Translations under genes and position numbers: made by a program
The notes under the pieces: model-generated
Told to the model about the DNA's origin: nothing
The model's database searches: none
The model's input: only the letters and a program-made list of their open reading frames with translations
From: Rhodospirillaceae bacterium UBA4468
GTDB taxonomy: Bacteria; Pseudomonadota; Alphaproteobacteria; Rhodospirillales; Casp-alpha2
Length of the DNA stretch: 8,717 bases
Direction of reading: 5' to 3'
NCBI GenBank assembly: GCA_002389385.1
Contig: DGOK01000109.1
Span: forward strand, 1 to 8,717
In this document: piece after piece, positions 5,577-8,717 of the stretch
Numbering within the stretch: the stretch's first letter is position 1
Layout of the letters: every line of letters starts with the position of its first letter

Positions 5577-6362
5577 ATGAGATCATTAGATATCGCTTCA
5601 ACCGGTATGCTCGCGCAACAGCGCAATGTCGAAGTCATTTCGAACAACCTCGCCAACATGAACACAACAGCGTTCCAGCGTCGACGGACAGAGTTCCATG
5701 ACTTGATCTATCAAGATTTGAGACAGGTTGGATCGACCTCTTCAGATTCAGGTAACGTTGTTCCTACAGGTGTTCAGCTTGGTTTGGGTGTGAAACTCGC
5801 CGCTGTGTATCGTATTCACGAACAAGGCAACCTGACCGCCACCGACAACTCGTTTGATATGGCCGTTCAGGGTAAAGGTTTCTTCCCCATCCAATTACCT
5901 ACGGGTGAAACAGGCTACACACGGGACGGCACCTTCCAGCTAAACCAAAACGGTCAGATCGTGACTCACGATGGTTATCTGCTTGATCCAGGCCTAACTG
6001 TTCCTCAAGCCGCCATCGATGTGACAATCAATGCATCGGGGCAGGTTCTTGCATCAATTGAAGGTCAGGTCGCGTTACAGAACGTCGGTCAAATTCAGCT
6101 GGCAACCTTCCAGAATGAACCTGGTCTGCAAGCAATTGGTGATAACCTCTTGCTGGAAACACCCGCATCCGGCTCACCTATTCTCGGAAATCCAGCTGCA
6201 GTTGGCTTCGGTTCAATTCTGCAGGGCTTCCTTGAAACATCAAACGTAAATGCTGTGGAAGAAATTTCACACCTCATTTCAGCACAGCGTGCATATGAAA
6301 TGAACTCCAAGGTCATCCAGACCTCGGACGAAATGATGGGCACGCTTACGGCACTTAGATAA
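5577..6362 (+). CDS. flgG: Flagellar distal rod protein FlgG
   Basis: A 261-residue protein, the standard FlgG length. It begins with the rod motif MRSLDIASTGMLAQQ and NVEVISNNLANMNTTAFQR (17-35). The central part has NSFDMAVQGKGFF (91-103) and YTRDGTFQLNQNG, and the C-terminus carries the conserved ETSNVNAVEEI and ISAQRAYEMNSK helices. FlgG builds the distal rod through the peptidoglycan and outer-membrane rings and ends at the hook. AAAAGGAA before the ATG serves as ribosome binding site. The upstream gap from flgF is short and has no clear promoter, so it should be co-transcribed. flgA starts 28 bases downstream. Confidence 0.96.
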   Translation: MRSLDIASTGMLAQQRNVEVISNNLANMNTTAFQRRRTEFHDLIYQDLRQVGSTSSDSGNVVPTGVQLGLGVKLAAVYRIHEQGNLTATDNSFDMAVQGKGFFPIQLPTGETGYTRDGTFQLNQNGQIVTHDGYLLDPGLTVPQAAIDVTINASGQVLASIEGQVALQNVGQIQLATFQNEPGLQAIGDNLLLETPASGSPILGNPAAVGFGSILQGFLETSNVNAVEEISHLISAQRAYEMNSKVIQTSDEMMGTLTALR

Positions 6363-6390
6363 GACTTGGCTCAGGATAAGGAGTGATACC

Positions 6391-7392
6391 ATGCGTAAAC
6401 TACTAATCCATATGACGGTTCTCACCCTTGCAGGTATTGCGCCTGCTTGGGCCGGGAATGCGCCAAGTGATGTGCTTGATCCAACAGCAATCTTTGAAAC
6501 AGAAAAGCCCATGCTGAATGAGCATATCGTTGTCGAAAGCAATGTCGTAAGACTGGGAGATTTGTTCACGAATGCGGGAACTCGCGCCGAAGCAGCTGTC
6601 GCTTACTCCCCCGCTGCCGGACAACGGTCAGTCCTGGATGCACGTTGGCTTTATCGTGTTGCTCGGGCCTACAAGATAAATTGGAAGCCACTCGGTGCAA
6701 CAACTCAAGTTGTTGTTGAACGAGATTCAATCAGTATCCCCCAAGATGAAATTAAGACACAGATCCTTTTTGCCCTCTCTGACCAAGGTGTTTCAGAAGA
6801 TATGGACGTTGAGCTCGCCTCCCGGTTTCAACAGGTATTCTTGCCTGCCGGGAACGATCTTACGGTCAACGTTGAAGACATCAATTATCAAGAGCGGACG
6901 GGTCGTTTCGTCGCGACAATGAGTGCAGGCCAAGCCGCTGACTTTACACGTATCCGATTGACTGGTCGCGTCTTCAGATCTGTCGAAGTTCCGGTTCTCC
7001 GGGCACGCGTACTCCGCGGTGACGTCATAACCAAAGGCGATGTTCAGTGGATTAAAATGAAAGCTGAACGTGTTCAACGCGATGTGATTGTCGACTTTGA
7101 AGACCTTATTGGCATGACGCCAAAACGTGGCATACGTGCAGGGTCACCCATACGGCGCGCAGATGTTCGCCGCCCCGTCATGGTTGAGAAAAACAGCCTC
7201 GTGACAATCTTTCATAAGGTCCCGAATTTGGTTCTAACCGCCCAGGGCAAAGCACTTCAAAGCGGCTCTGACGGCGACATTGTGCAAATTAAAAATCAGC
7301 GCTCGAACCAAGTTATTGAGGCCGAAGTTATTGCGCCAGGTCGCGTCGCCGTAAGGTCTTTGTCTGATCAACTCGCATATACTTTGAACTAG
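6391..7392 (+). CDS. flgA: Flagellar P-ring assembly chaperone FlgA
   Basis: A 333-residue periplasmic protein with a Sec signal peptide (residues 1-21, likely cleaved after AWA). The C-terminal part is the SAF-type FlgA domain (about 198-325): VPVLRARVLRGDVITKGDV, then GMTPKRGIRAGSPI, then a final GDIVQIKNQRSNQVIEAEV and PGRVAV. E. coli FlgA has 219 residues. The extra N-terminal domain (about 45-195, with VVRLGDLFTNAG and LDARWLYRVARA) looks like the longer alphaproteobacterial form. FlgA aids assembly of FlgI into the P ring, yet flgI is not in this operon. AAGGAG seven bases before the ATG (6378-6383) fixes the start. flgH follows 51 bases later. Confidence 0.92.
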   Translation: MRKLLIHMTVLTLAGIAPAWAGNAPSDVLDPTAIFETEKPMLNEHIVVESNVVRLGDLFTNAGTRAEAAVAYSPAAGQRSVLDARWLYRVARAYKINWKPLGATTQVVVERDSISIPQDEIKTQILFALSDQGVSEDMDVELASRFQQVFLPAGNDLTVNVEDINYQERTGRFVATMSAGQAADFTRIRLTGRVFRSVEVPVLRARVLRGDVITKGDVQWIKMKAERVQRDVIVDFEDLIGMTPKRGIRAGSPIRRADVRRPVMVEKNSLVTIFHKVPNLVLTAQGKALQSGSDGDIVQIKNQRSNQVIEAEVIAPGRVAVRSLSDQLAYTLN

Positions 7393-7443
7393 TACGATCC
7401 AAGCAAGCCCGCAAACTCTGCAGCTTGATAAAGGAATTAGAAG

Positions 7444-8208
7444 ATGAAAAAGCAAAATTTAACCCGCCGTTTCCTGCCAATCTTGACCGCATGTCTCGCG
7501 ATCTCAGCACTCAGCGCCTGTAACACTTTATCAAGATTTTCAGAAGTTGGTGGCGGCCCAAAGCTGACCAACATTGAAAACCCAATAGCTAAACCGGCAT
7601 ACAGGCCCGTTAGCTTACCAATGCCAGCGCCGCAAATTGCAGAAGATAACCCAAGTTCATTATGGCGGAATGGTGCGCGCGCATTCTTCAAAGATCACCG
7701 CGCCAAGGAAATTGGTGACATTGTTACGGTTAAATTGGATCTGTCTGACAGCGCAACACTCGCGAATAGCACAGAGCGCGATCGTAACGATAGTGAAGAT
7801 ACCAACGTGACCAACCTATTGGGTCTTGAAGGTGAATTCGCTAAGGTCTTACCGCAGGGAATTTTACCCGGGTCCGTCATGAGTTTTGATAACGTCCACA
7901 AAACCCAAGGTGACGGCGGGATAGAAAGATCAGAAACAATTGACCTGACATTTGCAGCCGTTGTGACGCAAATCCTTCCAAATGGATCACTCGTCATTAT
8001 GGGACGCCAGGAAGTTCGGGTGAATGCTGAACTTCGCGAACTATTGGTAACGGGTGTCGTCCGTCCAGAAGATATCGAAAGCGACAATACCATTAATCAT
8101 GAGAAAATTGCCGAAATGCGCGTTGCTTACGGTGGCCGCGGCACGCTGAGCCAACTTCAGCAGCCGCGCTGGGGCACGCAAATTTGGGACATCGTATTCC
8201 CATTCTAG
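7444..8208 (+). CDS. flgH: Flagellar L-ring lipoprotein FlgH
   Basis: A 254-residue outer-membrane lipoprotein. The signal peptide ends in the lipobox LSAC, with lipidated Cys26 and Asn at +2, compatible with outer-membrane sorting. After a Pro-rich linker the FlgH core begins at SLW (about 73) and includes KEIGDIVTVKLD, GLEGEF, DLTFAAVVTQILPNGSLVIMG and the typical end near GRGTLSQ. FlgH polymerises into the L ring around the rod in the outer membrane. AAGGA eight bases before the ATG (7431-7435) supports the start. It is the last gene of the operon: a strong terminator follows 28 bases after the stop codon. Confidence 0.95.
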   Translation: MKKQNLTRRFLPILTACLAISALSACNTLSRFSEVGGGPKLTNIENPIAKPAYRPVSLPMPAPQIAEDNPSSLWRNGARAFFKDHRAKEIGDIVTVKLDLSDSATLANSTERDRNDSEDTNVTNLLGLEGEFAKVLPQGILPGSVMSFDNVHKTQGDGGIERSETIDLTFAAVVTQILPNGSLVIMGRQEVRVNAELRELLVTGVVRPEDIESDNTINHEKIAEMRVAYGGRGTLSQLQQPRWGTQIWDIVFPF

Positions 8209-8236
8209 GTTCCCCCAAAGGATCTAGTATTCCTTG

Positions 8237-8264
8237 GCCGACGCAGAACGCGTCGGCTTTTTTT
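8237..8264 (+). terminator. Intrinsic terminator of the flgFGAH operon
   Basis: GCCGACGC (8237-8244) and GCGTCGGC (8250-8257) form a perfect 8-bp GC-rich stem with a 5-base loop, followed at once by seven T. It ends the transcript shortly after flgH. Confidence 0.9.
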
Positions 8265-8354
8265 GCTGAAATCTATGATGTCGTTAGGTACCCAAAGAAG
8301 AGGCCATGGGTAAACGATCACCAATCGCATCAGAAACTGCCAAATTTTGTGGAC

Positions 8355-8376
8355 AAAAAAAGGCGCCCGAGGCGCC
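8355..8376 (-). terminator. Intrinsic terminator of the small minus-strand gene
   Basis: GGCGCC arms (8362-8367 and 8371-8376) with a 3-base loop are followed on the minus strand by seven T (8361-8355). It lies 24 bases after the stop codon at 8401. With the flgH terminator it isolates the two convergent units. Confidence 0.75.
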
Positions 8377-8400
8377 ACAATCGAACGATGTTGCCAAGAA

Positions 8401-8691
8401 TTATACGGAGATGTTTAACTTTGCATCGGGTTCAGTCGGTGCTGGAACCGTTTTATTAGTTGTATTTTCACTTTCTGAAGCTTCAACAACCTTATCAAGA
8501 TTGCCAATATCAACGACGTCTTCTGCACGCTCGGCAGTCTGCGTTGTCTTTTCTACGACTTCTTCTTGTTTATCGCTAACGCGCTCAAGAGTCTCTTCAA
8601 ATTGCTTCTGCTGCACGACGGCGACTTGAAAAGCAGCGCTTGCTGCACTTGGCGCAACTAATGGAGGTCCCTGAATACTTTCTAAACGCAT
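8401..8691 (-). CDS. Small unrecognised protein, probably helical
   Basis: A 96-codon gene I do not recognise. The ATG has AAAGGAAT (8708-8701) nine bases upstream, and a clear terminator follows the stop codon, so it is very probably a real and complete gene. Residues 1-20 are Ala/Pro/Ser-rich without a signal peptide or membrane helix. Residues 20-60 are rich in Gln, Glu and Lys, with hydrophobic residues spaced as in an amphipathic or coiled-coil helix. The tail from about 72 is Thr/Glu/Asn/Pro-rich and looks disordered. It lies convergent to flgH, next to where flgI might have been expected. A flagellar role is only suggested by position. A short motility-associated or regulatory protein is possible. 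Confidence 0.65.
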   Translation of the reverse strand: MRLESIQGPPLVAPSAASAAFQVAVVQQKQFEETLERVSDKQEEVVEKTTQTAERAEDVVDIGNLDKVVEASESENTTNKTVPAPTEPDAKLNISV

Positions 8692-8717
8692 TCTGCTAAC
8701 ATTCCTTTCGGAGCAAA

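Noticed and set aside
8306..8629. 107-codon plus-strand frame after flgH
   Set aside because: It runs through the terminator of the minus-strand gene and is a Ser/Thr-rich antisense copy of it. The ATG is too close to the weak AGAGG.
1..8717. tRNA, rRNA, CRISPR array, insertion sequence or phage genes
   Set aside because: No matching structure, regular repeat array, transposase or integrase sequence was seen on either strand.

Overview
The window is a flagellar gene block of an alphaproteobacterium. Rhodospirillales or a relative is the best guess, from the arrangement fliL-fliM-DUF6468-motE-cheY-motB-like set divergently to flgF-flgG-flgA-flgH. The genus cannot be fixed from the sequence. 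Base composition looks mid-range (estimated by eye). No mobile element, tRNA, rRNA or CRISPR array was seen, and every main gene appears intact.

Left arm, minus strand, read from about 4320 down to 1: fliL, fliM, a DUF6468 membrane protein, motE, cheY, a MotB/OmpA-like protein, and the first codons of another gene that overlaps the MotB-like stop by ATGA. These products belong to the switch and stator side of the motor: FliM is the switch protein that CheY-P binds, FliL and MotE act around the stator, and the MotB-like protein resembles a stator subunit. cheY has its own sigma70-type promoter in the 118-base gap after motE.

The middle, 4321-4764, is a 444-base divergent control region. It holds a strong sigma54-type promoter facing flgF, a weaker sigma54-like match facing fliL that shares the same -12 bases, and two adjacent 20-bp inverted repeats near fliL.

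Right arm, plus strand: flgF, flgG, flgA and flgH encode the proximal rod, the distal rod, the P-ring chaperone and the L-ring lipoprotein. The operon ends at a strong intrinsic terminator, so flgI (the P ring itself) is not the next gene. Beyond it, on the minus strand, is a small unrecognised gene of 96 codons with its own terminator, convergent with flgH.

Taken together, the left operon makes the parts that turn and switch the rotor, and the right operon makes the rod and outer ring. Separate promoters would allow staged expression. The least described elements are the DUF6468 protein, the MotB-like protein without the usual channel aspartate, the duplicated acidic-Trp motif in FliM, the control region, and the small gene at the right edge.
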